A stretch of DNA of 64,000 nucleotides from Fuerstiella marisgermanici (GCF_001983935.1 NZ_CP017641.1:372001-436000), one strand, 5' to 3'. Positions 19,225-28,840 are shown, numbered from the stretch's first letter. The notes: generated from the letters alone by a model not told the origin. Translations and numbers: made by a program.

Positions 19225-20265
19225 CTACTCAAGGTCGCCCAGAAATTCGTCCAGCGCAGCGGCGGCAAGTTCGTGAGCCTTTTGGTTGGGGTGCGAGTCA
19301 TACGGAGCCAACGTCAGGTCCTCTGCAGTATGGCCTTCAAACACATCCAACAGATCCAGATGTGGGACGCCCAGTTCCCTCCAAAACGCCGCCAGCTTTT
19401 CGTGCTCTTCGCGATAAGGATAGTCTGGTCCCAACGCATGCATGACGGGGAAAGTCATCACGTGAAATTTCCCGCCTTGCGACGTCATCGATTCCTGCAG
19501 GCTGGTCAAACGCCCCTTTTGTCGTTCCCAGGTTGCTCCGCTGTAGGCGTCGTGAATCAGTTTTTTGTTTTCAATAAGCTGCGGAAGCCGAGCAACCTTT
19601 GGCCGCACAGTTAGAGTGTCGATCAAGTAGCTGTTTCGTGTCAGCCCCTCATCGCCAACGCCTTCGAAGGCTTTTGTCAGCTCAGCATCCCATTCGGGAG
19701 CGATATCCGATATGTCGTCAAAGTTGTAGACCAGCACTGCGACGTCAAGATCGTAGCTTTGTTCAGCCTGCGGCATGTAGTAGGTGAGTTTCAATTGTTC
19801 AGACGTACTCCACCCGCAGATGGCCAGCGCATGGACTTCCTGATCCGGCCGTCGATTCGCGAGTTCGCCGACGAATCGATCATTGATGTCGCTAATGCCC
19901 TGACCGGCGGTGTATGAATCTCCGAGCAGGCTTATGCGGCGATGACCAGGGCTGACACTGGGTTCGTATGCATGCTCGTCACGGAATCCCCCATTGTTCG
20001 TTTGAAAATGGCGTTCAAACCAGCGGGCGGTCGCCTTACACATTCCCACTGTGTCTGCCTGATCGTAGACGTACCGGTAGTAGACTTCGCCCGCCAGCAG
20101 CCCTGCAGACGCGAGGAACCCGACAATCCAAATTCCCCCAATCAGCAAAGCCGCGGTTTTCTGATTGCCCATTTTCGGCTTCGTCGTACGGAAAAACCGC
20201 CGGGCGCCGAAGAACAGCAGCGTCGGAAGCACGAGAAACAGAACCAGAATTGCGTTTTCGGTCAT
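19225..20265 (-). CDS. Membrane-anchored SGNH/GDSL-type hydrolase
   Basis: A 346-residue protein with two N-terminal hydrophobic segments (residues 4-22 and 38-62) that anchor it, then an SGNH hydrolase domain. Block I is RISLLGDSYTAGQGI, giving the nucleophile Ser. A central VLVYNFDDISD segment fits block III. Block V is DSHPNQKAHELAA, giving the Asp-x-His pair. These enzymes are esterases, lipases or acyl-group hydrolases, and membrane-bound versions often act on envelope polysaccharide. The start at 20265 fits the first helix. No partner is visible; the opposite-strand phosphatase gene begins 290 bases away. Confidence 0.8.
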   Translation of the reverse strand: MTENAILVLFLVLPTLLFFGARRFFRTTKPKMGNQKTAALLIGGIWIVGFLASAGLLAGEVYYRYVYDQADTVGMCKATARWFERHFQTNNGGFRDEHAYEPSVSPGHRRISLLGDSYTAGQGISDINDRFVGELANRRPDQEVHALAICGWSTSEQLKLTYYMPQAEQSYDLDVAVLVYNFDDISDIAPEWDAELTKAFEGVGDEGLTRNSYLIDTLTVRPKVARLPQLIENKKLIHDAYSGATWERQKGRLTSLQESMTSQGGKFHVMTFPVMHALGPDYPYREEHEKLAAFWRELGVPHLDLLDVFEGHTAEDLTLAPYDSHPNQKAHELAAAALDEFLGDLE

Positions 20266-20552
20266 GATGGAAGGCGGGGCTGAGAAGTTTGGCGGGGTGA
20301 AGCGTTAGTTTGCGATAGTCTGCGACGACTGACTTCAACGAAGTTCAGCTTTCGAAAAAGTCCGTCTTTTTAATCAGAATTCCAGTGATGTGAGTCGTCA
20401 TGCTTCACAAACGCGTCGGACAACGGTGAATTTCCGTGCCTGGAAATCGCTGTCTGGAACGCTGTATCGCGGTGCAGGCACACGGTACACTGTGTTTCTA
20501 CGACCGCAATCGGGAACTCTTACAGTTTTGTACGTTCTATTCTGATCGGAAA

Positions 20553-22364
20553 ATGGCCTTACTTCAGCAAATCTTCGGGACTCCCCCGCTTCCGGCCTTC
20601 CCGGTTACAAATAACACGACGGTCATAGGTCGGCACGAAGACTGTGATGTCGTTGTCGAGTCGCCTGCCGTCAGCCGTCGCCATGCGCAGATTGATTGCG
20701 AGGACGGGAATTACTTCATTGAAGACCTGGGCAGCCGGAACGGGACCATGGTCAACGGTACGGTCATTGTTGGTCGTAAGCGGCTGTTTGATGGCGATCA
20801 GGTCGAAGTGTCAACACTGCCGTTTACGTTTCAACAGCACGAAGTTCCCACGGAAGAATCGGGGAGCTGGGGCAGTCAGCCACGAGTTGTCAGCGTTCCG
20901 GATTCAGAATCTGATGACCACCAGGACTCCGTGCGCCGAAAAGCGGTCACCACGGGCGACAGGATTTCCAACGAAGAATTGGGCACGGACCCGATTCGAG
21001 ACACGAAGCTGGTCAGCCGCGTTCAAATTGCCGACGGTGGCTCCGCCTGGCCGGTGACAAACAAGGCGACTCAGAAGCTGAACAATCTTCTTCTGTTGTT
21101 GCATTCGTTGCGTCGCACAGCCGACCCTGAGGACGTCATTTCTCACGCTATGGCGGTCTTGTTTAACGTCTTTCCCGCAGCAGAACGTATTGCGGCCGTC
21201 CAGAACGACGTTAACAACACGGGCATCAAAGTTGTTGCGGCCGCAGCACGGAAAAGCGATCAGCCGGTCGAGGTTTGTCTGCCCGTTGTGCGATCCGCCA
21301 TTCGAAACGCAGAAGCACTGCTATACGTCGAACATTGGAAGAGTGATGAAGCCAGTAGCACCGAATTGCGAGACGGAAGCGTGCGAACCATTTTGGCGGC
21401 TCCGCTGATTGGCGAGGAGGGAACCAGTTTCGGAGCCATTCAACTGGACACGTCCAACCACCGTCGTTCGCTGAACAGCGATGATCTTGAGCAGCTTGTC
21501 GTTTTGAACCACGTCATTGCCTTCGCATACGAGCACGCAGCGTCGTCTCAGAAAAAACTGCAGCAGTTGCTACTGGAACGAGGCACAGCCGACGCGATTC
21601 GCCTCTGCAATCAGTTGTCTCCGTCAGCACCGCCGGAAGTGCACGGTTATCGTATCGCTCACGCTGTAATCACAGCGCCGGATGTGGCGGCCGATTTGAT
21701 CGACTACGTCAGACTGCCGGACGGGCGAATAGCGTGTCTGGTTCTTGACGTGCCAGGGCGAGGACCGGAAGCGGCTGGTCTGATGGCGTTGTTGCTGCGT
21801 CTTTTAACGGGGGCAATCAACGAGACCGGCTCTGCGGCGCGAGCCATCCAGAGTGCTCAAAAAAGCCTGCTGGAACGAGTCAGCGGAGTTCCGAAAGGGG
21901 TCTCTGTCGGCGTGATGATCATGGATCCGGAGCGTTCATCTGTCAGCATTTCCATTGCTGGCGATTGCCCGCTGCTGATGATTCACAAGGGCGAATTGAA
22001 GGAAATCCACAGCGACGAAATCAGCGGGCCGCCATTGGGGATCGCCCGCGATGCCTATAGCGAAGCCGAACTTCAGTTGTACGATAACGATGTCATTTTG
22101 ATCATGACGGACGGCGTGTGGAAACTGAAATCTCCTGACGGCTACTTGTTGAGCCGGGCACGCAAGTTGGAACTTGTGGCAGAAGCAGCCGCCGGGCACC
22201 GCAGCGTGTTCGAATCAAAGCTAAGACGTTTACTCAACGATTTTCGCGGGGACTCCCCACTTTCGGATGACGTGGCTTTTGCCATGATTCACCGCACTCC
22301 ATCTGCTGGCACAGTCGATAGCTTCGGCACCTGGCGAATGGAATCCGAAACTCAGGGTGCGTGA
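20553..22364 (+). CDS. FHA-GAF-PP2C (SpoIIE-type) serine phosphatase
   Basis: A 603-residue cytoplasmic signalling protein. Residues 20-95 are an FHA phosphothreonine-binding domain (TVIGRHEDCDVVV, SRRHAQI, DLGSRNGTMVNG). Residues 160-340 look like a GAF sensor domain. From about 370 to 590 there is a SpoIIE/RsbU-type PP2C phosphatase with metal-binding Asp residues in LVLDVPGRGPEAAGLMAL, IMTDGVWKL and SPLSDDVAFAMI. Such proteins dephosphorylate anti-sigma antagonists or other Ser/Thr phosphoproteins. The start at 20553 (MALLQQIFG) is chosen because the upstream frame lacks pattern. The DinG-like helicase gene begins three bases after the stop, so the two are co-transcribed. Confidence 0.85.
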   Translation: MALLQQIFGTPPLPAFPVTNNTTVIGRHEDCDVVVESPAVSRRHAQIDCEDGNYFIEDLGSRNGTMVNGTVIVGRKRLFDGDQVEVSTLPFTFQQHEVPTEESGSWGSQPRVVSVPDSESDDHQDSVRRKAVTTGDRISNEELGTDPIRDTKLVSRVQIADGGSAWPVTNKATQKLNNLLLLLHSLRRTADPEDVISHAMAVLFNVFPAAERIAAVQNDVNNTGIKVVAAAARKSDQPVEVCLPVVRSAIRNAEALLYVEHWKSDEASSTELRDGSVRTILAAPLIGEEGTSFGAIQLDTSNHRRSLNSDDLEQLVVLNHVIAFAYEHAASSQKKLQQLLLERGTADAIRLCNQLSPSAPPEVHGYRIAHAVITAPDVAADLIDYVRLPDGRIACLVLDVPGRGPEAAGLMALLLRLLTGAINETGSAARAIQSAQKSLLERVSGVPKGVSVGVMIMDPERSSVSISIAGDCPLLMIHKGELKEIHSDEISGPPLGIARDAYSEAELQLYDNDVILIMTDGVWKLKSPDGYLLSRARKLELVAEAAAGHRSVFESKLRRLLNDFRGDSPLSDDVAFAMIHRTPSAGTVDSFGTWRMESETQGA

Positions 22365-22367
22365 CGC

Positions 22368-24383
22368 ATGACCGATAAGCCCGTTTCAACCGCTCAGGTA
22401 CTGGGCCCGGACGGGAGCATTGCGAAGCGACTTAAAAGCTACGAAGTGCGTCCCGAACAACTCGCGTTGGCATGTTCTGTCGAAGAAGCCATCGCCAACA
22501 AGCACCATCTTGTTGCGGAAGCCGGCACCGGTGTAGGTAAGAGCTTCGCCTATCTGGTGCCCGCCATTCTCGCTGCCAGGCAGCGGCGCGACAAAGACGC
22601 AAAGGCGAAAAAGATCATCGTGTCTACGCACACGATCAGTTTGCAGGAACAGCTCATCACCAACGACATTCCGTTTCTGCAGGCCGTTCTGCCGGTGGAG
22701 TTTTCGGCCGTGCTGGTCAAGGGCCGCGGCAACTACATCAGCATGCGTCGAGCCGGGAAAGCCGTTCAGCGAGCGTCTCAGCAAATGCTGTTCGAAATGG
22801 ACGGCCAACGCCAGCTAAGCCAGATCTACGACTGGACGTCGACCACCACCGACGGCAGCCGATCCGATCTGAACTTCCGCCCCTTGCCTCAGGTCTGGGA
22901 CGAAGTGGCCAGCGATCATGGCGACTGCATGCGGAAGAGGTGCCCTTACCACGACGATTGCTTTTATTACAAAGCGCGGCGTCGAGTCTGGAATGCTGAC
23001 GTGCTGGTGGTTAACCACGCCCTGTTTTTCTCAGACCTTGGTCTGCGGCGTCAGGGAGCTTCCATTCTTCCCGACTACGACACCGTCATCTTTGACGAAG
23101 CTCACACCGCCGAGGCCGTGGCGGCCGATCACCTGGGTCTAAAACTGTCCGAAGGGCAGATCGAATACATGCTGAATAAGCTGTACAACGACCGCAGTCA
23201 GCGAGGGATTCTGATCGCTCACAAGATGGAAGACGCTCAACGCAATGTTCAGCACCTCCGTCGGTTGAACAAGGAGTTCTTCTATCGCATTGACGATTGG
23301 TCGCGACGATTCGGCCGCAGCAACGGGCGGCTCGATCGCAAACCAGACCTGTCGAACGATGTGACTCCGGCACTGTACGAACTGGCGACAAAGCTGGAAC
23401 GCAAGGCCGATCAAATAAAAAATGAAAGCGATCAGGTTGAGCTCAAGTCGGCAGCTGAACGTTGCACCGCTTTGGCCGACAACCTGACGTCGTGGTGCGA
23501 TCAACGCGAAGAAGCGTCCGTGTACTGGATCGAGCGTTCGGGGGCTCAAAAACAGCGGATCAGCCTTATGAGTGCTCCGGTTGAAGTCGGGCCAATTCTG
23601 AAGGACGTGCTGTTCAACCAAAATTCGACGGTGGTGATGACCAGCGCCACGCTCGCAATCGGCACGGAGGACTTTCAGTTCTTTCGCAACCGTATCGGGC
23701 TTACGGACGGCAAAGATGATCGCCAGGGCAGTCCGTTTGACTACCAGCAACAGGCGCGGTTAATTCTGTCGGCCAACATGCCCGATCCGTCCGCGAACAA
23801 TCGCGACTTTCAACAGGAATGCTGCAAGCGAATTCAACGGCATCTGCTGGAAACCGAAGGCCGCGCGTTCGTCCTGTTTACCAGCTACGGCATGATGCAA
23901 TTCTGCGCGGAACGCCTGCAAGGCTGGCTGTCGGAGCACGATCTCACGCTATACAGCCAGGGCAAAGGAATGCCTCGATCTGCGATGCTTGAACGCTTCC
24001 GCAAAGATGATCGAGCTGTTCTGTTTGGCACAGATAGTTTCTGGCAGGGAGTGGACGTGCCGGGCGACGACCTTCAAAACGTGATCATCACGCGGCTTCC
24101 GTTTAGTGTTCCCGATCATCCGCTGCTGGAAGCTCGAGTCGACGCGATTAAGGCGCGAGGGGGAAATCCGTTTCAGGAATACCAGGTCCCGGAAGCGATC
24201 ATCAAACTAAAGCAGGGCTTCGGCCGTCTGATCCGTTCTCGGAACGATACCGGCCGAGTCGTCATTCTGGATCCTCGCATTCTGACGAAGTACTACGGCC
24301 GCCTGTTCCTGAAAAGCCTGCCGGACTGTCGTGTTGAAATCGACAACGGCGAAACAATCGACCCCATGCCCGCACGACACTAA
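22368..24383 (+). CDS. DinG/XPD-family ATP-dependent DNA helicase, one Fe-S ligand missing
   Basis: A 671-residue superfamily 2 helicase of the DinG/YoaA type, acting on damaged DNA or R-loops. Walker A is AGTGVGKS at residues 52-59 and DEAH is at 243-246. The late motifs are LFGTDSFWQGVDVPGD, then GFGRLIRSRNDTGRVVILDPR. The iron-sulphur domain keeps three of the usual four Cys: C187, C192 and C198, with the 5- and 6-residue spacing of E. coli DinG. The first ligand, expected in the KGRGNYxC motif, is Ser125. The gene starts three bases after the phosphatase stop. Confidence 0.9.
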   Translation: MTDKPVSTAQVLGPDGSIAKRLKSYEVRPEQLALACSVEEAIANKHHLVAEAGTGVGKSFAYLVPAILAARQRRDKDAKAKKIIVSTHTISLQEQLITNDIPFLQAVLPVEFSAVLVKGRGNYISMRRAGKAVQRASQQMLFEMDGQRQLSQIYDWTSTTTDGSRSDLNFRPLPQVWDEVASDHGDCMRKRCPYHDDCFYYKARRRVWNADVLVVNHALFFSDLGLRRQGASILPDYDTVIFDEAHTAEAVAADHLGLKLSEGQIEYMLNKLYNDRSQRGILIAHKMEDAQRNVQHLRRLNKEFFYRIDDWSRRFGRSNGRLDRKPDLSNDVTPALYELATKLERKADQIKNESDQVELKSAAERCTALADNLTSWCDQREEASVYWIERSGAQKQRISLMSAPVEVGPILKDVLFNQNSTVVMTSATLAIGTEDFQFFRNRIGLTDGKDDRQGSPFDYQQQARLILSANMPDPSANNRDFQQECCKRIQRHLLETEGRAFVLFTSYGMMQFCAERLQGWLSEHDLTLYSQGKGMPRSAMLERFRKDDRAVLFGTDSFWQGVDVPGDDLQNVIITRLPFSVPDHPLLEARVDAIKARGGNPFQEYQVPEAIIKLKQGFGRLIRSRNDTGRVVILDPRILTKYYGRLFLKSLPDCRVEIDNGETIDPMPARH

Positions 24384-24626
24384 AGCAGTTTCCCTTTCCG
24401 CTGTGGACGGGGCGGGCTCGTGGGAAACAGCCTTCATCGTCTGAAACGCCTAATACGCGGCCACAAGTCAGCGAAATTCGCGGTAAGCGAACTGCCAGCC
24501 GGTTCTTGATTCGCTTTGAATCGTGCAGAACATCAGACGCCTAAAGCGTTGCGCCCACTCATTGGCTGGCACCCGTGAGCTGTGTGAATATGAACTGGGC
24601 GAAAGCTCGGGCAGCGCAGGCGTTTT

Positions 24627-25418
24627 CTACAGCACAATCTGCACCAACAGCATCAGGCTGAATCCAAACATGAAGCACCAGGTGATTGCAGTATGGTTTC
24701 CGGTTTCCAGAGCTTCGGGAATCAGTTCATCAATCACCAGAAACATCATCGCTCCGGCAGCAAACCCCAGTAGCGGCAGCATGAGTGGTTCAAACAGCCA
24801 CACCAGCATGCTGGCGGGCACGGCCGCCAAAGGTTGCGGCAGGCTGGTCAGGACAGCAAACCAGAAGCACTTCCAAACGGATGCTCCGCCGGCACGCATC
24901 GGCAAATCAACGGCTAGTCCTTCCGGGATGTTGTGAATCGCAATGGCGAGAGCGATCGAAAAGCCGAGCCCTGAAAATTCGACACCGTGCGTTTCGGCAC
25001 CGTACCCTACACCGACGGCGACTCCTTCAGGGATGGAATGGAAAAACATGGCCACGAATACCAGCGTTTCCATCCGGGAACCGAACGGCTTGAGTAACAT
25101 TGAATTCTTCAGGCGCTTGGGAGTGACATAGCGTTCGACCATCCAGATAAAGACACAGCCCAGCAACAGGCCGAACAAATCGTTGCTGACGGGCCACAGC
25201 TGCATCGCTCCTGAGGTTCCCTGATCGATGGCGGGCAGCAACAGATTGTAAACCGATGCTGCAAACATGAGTCCGCCCGCAAAGCCGTAGCCCAGATGGA
25301 TGCGGTCTTTGACTTTAAGCTGAGGAATCAGCAGCGGCAGCGCGCCAAGTCCACACGCCAGCGACGCGATGACTCCGGCGATCAAGCCGTTGATAACAAA
25401 TTCGTAGTCTTCAGGCAT
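24627..25418 (-). CDS. ZIP-family divalent metal transporter
   Basis: A 263-residue inner-membrane protein with about eight helices. The two metal-path motifs of the ZIP family are clear: HSIPEGVAVGVG in one helix and HNIPEGLAVDLP in the next. They supply the paired His/Glu binuclear site for zinc or another divalent metal. An acidic FLVIDELIPEAL segment follows in a later helix. The start at 25418 (MPEDYEFVINGL) is preferred to 25484 because the latter adds polar residues before the first helix. ZIP proteins usually import zinc, iron or manganese. It is a single gene; no regulator is seen beside it. Confidence 0.9.
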   Translation of the reverse strand: MPEDYEFVINGLIAGVIASLACGLGALPLLIPQLKVKDRIHLGYGFAGGLMFAASVYNLLLPAIDQGTSGAMQLWPVSNDLFGLLLGCVFIWMVERYVTPKRLKNSMLLKPFGSRMETLVFVAMFFHSIPEGVAVGVGYGAETHGVEFSGLGFSIALAIAIHNIPEGLAVDLPMRAGGASVWKCFWFAVLTSLPQPLAAVPASMLVWLFEPLMLPLLGFAAGAMMFLVIDELIPEALETGNHTAITWCFMFGFSLMLLVQIVL

Positions 25419-25761
25419 CGAAGCTCGATCAATCCAGAGTCGATCAGATCGACTCGCCAAAACCCCATTCCACCAACTCAGCAATCAGGCCGCAACTTCC
25501 AGAAACCCGCGTTGGCCGTTGGGCGATCATTCTATTATCCCACATCCTGGAAGTGGAACCTGCTGGACTGTGAAGAATCCAACGACAGCGCGCTGTCTCC
25601 CGGGGACGTGAGCTGTTCATTCGTCGTGTGGCTGACTTGAAACGCTCTCGGAATCTTGTGGGCCTCGCGTGACTGGCGTCGACCGCGTTTGGCGACCACT
25701 TGGAAAGTTCGCAACCATTTCACCGCCGATCGTAACGGCTTACGGAGCTGATGGTTGGTCA
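25419..25761. other. Intergenic region with a doubtful small ORF
   Basis: A 343-base gap between two minus-strand genes. A 75-codon minus-strand frame starts at an ATG at 25762 that overlaps the upstream SGNH hydrolase stop as TGATG, which could allow coupled translation. Its product is basic and Ser/Gln-rich without any pattern I recognise, so I do not call it a gene. Confidence 0.35.
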
Positions 25762-26916
25762 TCACTCTTGAGTTTCATCCACCAGCAGCGCCGATAGCAC
25801 TTGTGCGTAGACACGATGGCCGAAATCGTTGGGATGGTTGACTCCGTTGCCTGTCAAGTCGTGATCCTTCTTACGCTCCAGAAACTCGTGCCAGACGGAC
25901 GTCAAATCGGCAAGCGCGATGCCAGGTTTGCACAGCGATGCGAGCTGATCACGATACTTCGGGAACACGTCATGCTTCAAAACGGTCCAGTCGCGATTGC
26001 CCAGCATTGGTGCGATCAGAATGAATTCAGCGTTCGGTATCGTCTCACGTGCCGTCGAAATCATGCGCGAAATGTTCTTGCCGTATTCTTCCGGCGACCG
26101 GCCGGCAGAATCGTTCATGCCGAAGGCCAGTAAGATCAAGTCTGGTTTTGCTTTCACAACTTCCGGGATCTGCTCCACACCCCACGGCGTCGAGGTTCCA
26201 CCAACTGACAGGTTTGTGAGCGTCACGGTAGTGTCGTAGTGCGTTGCGAGGTGCTGCTTCAGCAGATCCTGATAGGCCGGCTGGAACGGCGCGCCACCGC
26301 CCCAGGCTGACGCGTTGCATCCGGTGGAAATGCTGTCGCCCAACAACACGATCGAAATCGATTCCCCTTTCTTAAGGCGATCAAGCGTTCGTGGCAGCGC
26401 CGCCGGATTAAATGAAGGCATGGCGACCGGCCAGTCGTCTTTGGCTTTTGAGTATGTGATCCATGTCTGCATGTTGTGATATTCCAGCTTCGCCCCGAAC
26501 AAAATTTCTCCGTTGCCGTCGCGATGAGTCAGGCGGTGCCGCTGCGAATTCGCTGGTCGTCGTAGGTCGGCCGCTGTCTTTGTCACGATTCGTGAATTGG
26601 CTGGTACTGAGATCTCACGAGAGCCAGGCACGTGGCTGAAGTCGTCGCCTGCTGTGTAGACAATCGTCCCGGTGGAATCTTCCACGGAAATAATTTTTTC
26701 GATCGGAAACAGCACAGATGCTGAAGCGACCCCGGTCGCCTTGTCACGCACGAACAAAACGGATTCGCGATGAACCACATCCGATTTCCAAAACGGTTTC
26801 AGCTGGTCCGGTGCGTACTTCCACGGCTTTGGTTCGTCGGCAGCAGTGGAAGACAACATCCCGGCCGCGCAGAAAAACGCAAGACTTGCCAGGAACGCGT
26901 AGAGGGTTCGTCGCAT
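25762..26916 (-). CDS. Secreted SGNH/GDSL-family hydrolase
   Basis: A 384-residue exported protein with a signal peptide (MRRTLYAFLASLAFFCAAGM). After an N-terminal domain of about 190 residues, probably a carbohydrate-esterase-type beta domain, the SGNH fold follows. Block I is SIVLLGDSISTGCNA, LTNLSVGGTSTPWG supplies the oxyanion Gly, LILLAFGMNDSAG supplies the Asn, and GVNHPNDFGHRVYAQVL supplies the His. Family members remove acetyl groups from polysaccharides. The start at 26916 gives a proper signal peptide; the upstream start at 26997 does not. It is divergent from the DUF1501 gene across the inverted-repeat element. Confidence 0.85.
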   Translation of the reverse strand: MRRTLYAFLASLAFFCAAGMLSSTAADEPKPWKYAPDQLKPFWKSDVVHRESVLFVRDKATGVASASVLFPIEKIISVEDSTGTIVYTAGDDFSHVPGSREISVPANSRIVTKTAADLRRPANSQRHRLTHRDGNGEILFGAKLEYHNMQTWITYSKAKDDWPVAMPSFNPAALPRTLDRLKKGESISIVLLGDSISTGCNASAWGGGAPFQPAYQDLLKQHLATHYDTTVTLTNLSVGGTSTPWGVEQIPEVVKAKPDLILLAFGMNDSAGRSPEEYGKNISRMISTARETIPNAEFILIAPMLGNRDWTVLKHDVFPKYRDQLASLCKPGIALADLTSVWHEFLERKKDHDLTGNGVNHPNDFGHRVYAQVLSALLVDETQE

Positions 26917-27154
26917 AGGATTTTTCCGGTTTGGCTGGTGGTTCTTCTTCAAAGTTTGCGGAGGGATGGTAAAGGAATGGGCGATGGCGGTGGTCATGTT
27001 TGAGGAATCCTTGTGGTCAAAGACAGAGGCCTATAACCATAGCGACTGGTACGCAAAAAGTGTATCTCCGACAACGTTGCCGCCGGTGGCTTTGTTTTAC
27101 AGTCGACGACCGGTTGAACCGGATCTATACTGAAGTTCCCACCGATGTCACTTT
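26917..27154. other. Divergent intergenic region before the inverted-repeat element
   Basis: Upstream region of the SGNH hydrolase. No gene is seen. It ends where the perfect terminal repeat at 27155 begins. Confidence 0.4.
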
Positions 27155-27412
27155 AGAACCCCTAACCAAACCTGTGTGAGCCGCGACGTTTGTGGTTTCG
27201 TTTCAGGCAAGAAGTGAGGAGGAGGCGACAAGTGTCGTCGACGACGAGCGACGCCGCCTGAGGCGGAACCACAAGCGTCCCGGAGGGTTGCGACGACAGC
27301 AGCCGATCTGCGGCGTCAGCGCTCCTCGACGACATCTGTCGCCTCGTCACTTTTCCTTGCATCTCGACCACTGTCGTCACAACGCGGCCACACAGGTTTG
27401 GTTAGGGGTTCT
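27155..27412. repeat. 258-bp inverted-repeat element (MITE-like)
   Basis: The element is bounded by perfect 24-bp inverted repeats at 27155-27178 and 27389-27412, beginning AGAACCCCTAACC. The arms continue as an imperfect inverted repeat: about 40 bases near 27205-27250 pair with about 40 near 27325-27370 (shared cores GAGGCGACA and GTCGTCGA). The middle, around 27255-27300, is GC-rich with short palindromes. It encodes no credible protein. No unambiguous target-site duplication is seen. It may be a non-autonomous mobile element, or a large hairpin acting on transcription between the two divergent genes. Confidence 0.7.
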
Positions 27413-27451
27413 TAAAACATCTCCGCCGTTGTGCCCTGCCTGGAAACCGCC

Positions 27452-28840
27452 ATGAATCTCGTCACTTCCAACGCGATCGCAAGTCGACGATCCTGGCTGG
27501 CGTCCACTGGTTTGCAGGCAGTCGGGTTAGGGACCCTAAATCAATTTTGGGGACCGATCGGACGGGCGAATTCTGAATTCGATGGCGCACCATCGTTGAC
27601 TACGAAACCGCGTCGAGCGAAGTCGGTGATCATGATTTTCAACGGTGGAGCTCCCAGCCATCTTGACCTGTGGGACATGAAGCCTCAGGCACCGTCTGAA
27701 ACTCGCGGCACTTTTCGTCCCATCGAAACCAATGTGCCGGGCATCGAAATTTCGGAATTGCTTCCGGAAGTCGCCAAGAGAATGGACCGACTCGCGATTG
27801 TTCGGACGCTGCATCACACTCATGGCGGCCACAATTCCGGTATGCACTGGTCCACCGTTGGACGGCCGTATCGCATCGACAGCACGCTCATCAATCCCAG
27901 TCGAGCCGACATGCCATGCATCGGCACCCTTGTCGGCTGGCTCGCTCAGCAGGACGGGTATTCGGCCAATGTGCCTCCGTACGTTATCACTCCTGCCCCG
28001 CACTGCGACAGTACTAAGTATCTGACACCCGGACAGTTCGGCGGTTGCCTGGGAAGTCGCTTCGATCCCTTCGTGCTGAATGCAGATCCCAATGCGAAAG
28101 ACTTTCGTGTACCCGGGCTGCGTCTGAATACTTCGATCACTCGTCAACGACAGCAGGAGCGGCAGTCACTGCTGAAAAGTCTGGATACTCAGGGAAGCAT
28201 GTCGCCGTCGGAGATCACAGCAGACATCGACATGCAACGAGCCAAAGCGCTGGGGTTGATAAGCTCAGACGCGGCCAGTGAAGCGTTCGACCTGACCAAA
28301 GAACCGGATTCTGTCCGAGATCGCTACGGCAGGCACCGCTGGGGGCAGTCTCATCTGTTGGCTCGACGCCTGATTGAGGCTGGTACGCGCTTCGTTACAA
28401 CGGTCAACGGCCCGAGCATCACCTGGGATACGCACAAGGACAACTTCAACCAAATGAAAAATCGGTTGGTGCCGCCGATGGAGAAGGCTTACGTCGCATT
28501 GCTGGATGACCTGTCAGAACGCGGGCTCCTGGATGAAACGCTGGTCATCTGGATGGGCGACTTTGGGAGAACGCCGGTGATCAACAAAGACGCCGGACGA
28601 GACCACTGGCCTCAGTGCTATTCGATGGTTTTGGCGGGCGGAGGAATTCAGGGTGGTCAGGTCGTCGGCGAATCCGACAAAACCGGCGCCTATCCCAAGC
28701 TTCGTCCCGTGACTCCCGCCGACATCCACGCCACTGTCTTCGGAGCACTGGGCTACGATGCTCAACGGATCACGTACCGCATGAGCGACGATCGTCCGAT
28801 GGCCGTGAGCGATGGCCATGTGATTAACGAACTGCTATAG
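27452..28840 (+). CDS. DUF1501 family exported protein
   Basis: A 462-residue protein with a Tat-like leader (SRRSWLASTGLQAVGLGTL). The core is DUF1501, an alkaline-phosphatase/sulfatase-like fold abundant in Planctomycetes. Recognisable blocks are KSVIMIFNGGAPSHLDLWDMKP, TRGTFRPIETNVPGIEISELLP, LHHTHGGHNSGMHW, LARRLIEAGTRFVTTVNG and VIWMGDFGRTPVIN-KDAGRDHWP. The last block carries the DFGRTP and DHW metal or substrate residues. The start at 27452 is preferred over 27431, which adds seven residues. The family's biochemical role is undefined. It often neighbours DUF1549/DUF1553 genes, which are absent here. Confidence 0.85.
   Translation: MNLVTSNAIASRRSWLASTGLQAVGLGTLNQFWGPIGRANSEFDGAPSLTTKPRRAKSVIMIFNGGAPSHLDLWDMKPQAPSETRGTFRPIETNVPGIEISELLPEVAKRMDRLAIVRTLHHTHGGHNSGMHWSTVGRPYRIDSTLINPSRADMPCIGTLVGWLAQQDGYSANVPPYVITPAPHCDSTKYLTPGQFGGCLGSRFDPFVLNADPNAKDFRVPGLRLNTSITRQRQQERQSLLKSLDTQGSMSPSEITADIDMQRAKALGLISSDAASEAFDLTKEPDSVRDRYGRHRWGQSHLLARRLIEAGTRFVTTVNGPSITWDTHKDNFNQMKNRLVPPMEKAYVALLDDLSERGLLDETLVIWMGDFGRTPVINKDAGRDHWPQCYSMVLAGGGIQGGQVVGESDKTGAYPKLRPVTPADIHATVFGALGYDAQRITYRMSDDRPMAVSDGHVINELL

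Noticed and set aside
24385-24431. Imperfect inverted repeat after the DinG-like gene (GCAGTTTCCC with GGGAAACAGC)
   Set aside because: A 9-of-10 match around a loop of nearly 30 bases and no T run; too weak to call a terminator.
25535-25765. 75-codon minus-strand frame overlapping the SGNH hydrolase stop as TGATG
   Set aside because: The overlap is suggestive, but the product is basic and patternless and I recognise no family.
27192-27455. Short open frames on both strands within the inverted-repeat element
   Set aside because: They follow the palindromic GC-rich sequence and encode Arg-rich, patternless peptides. No start site supports them.
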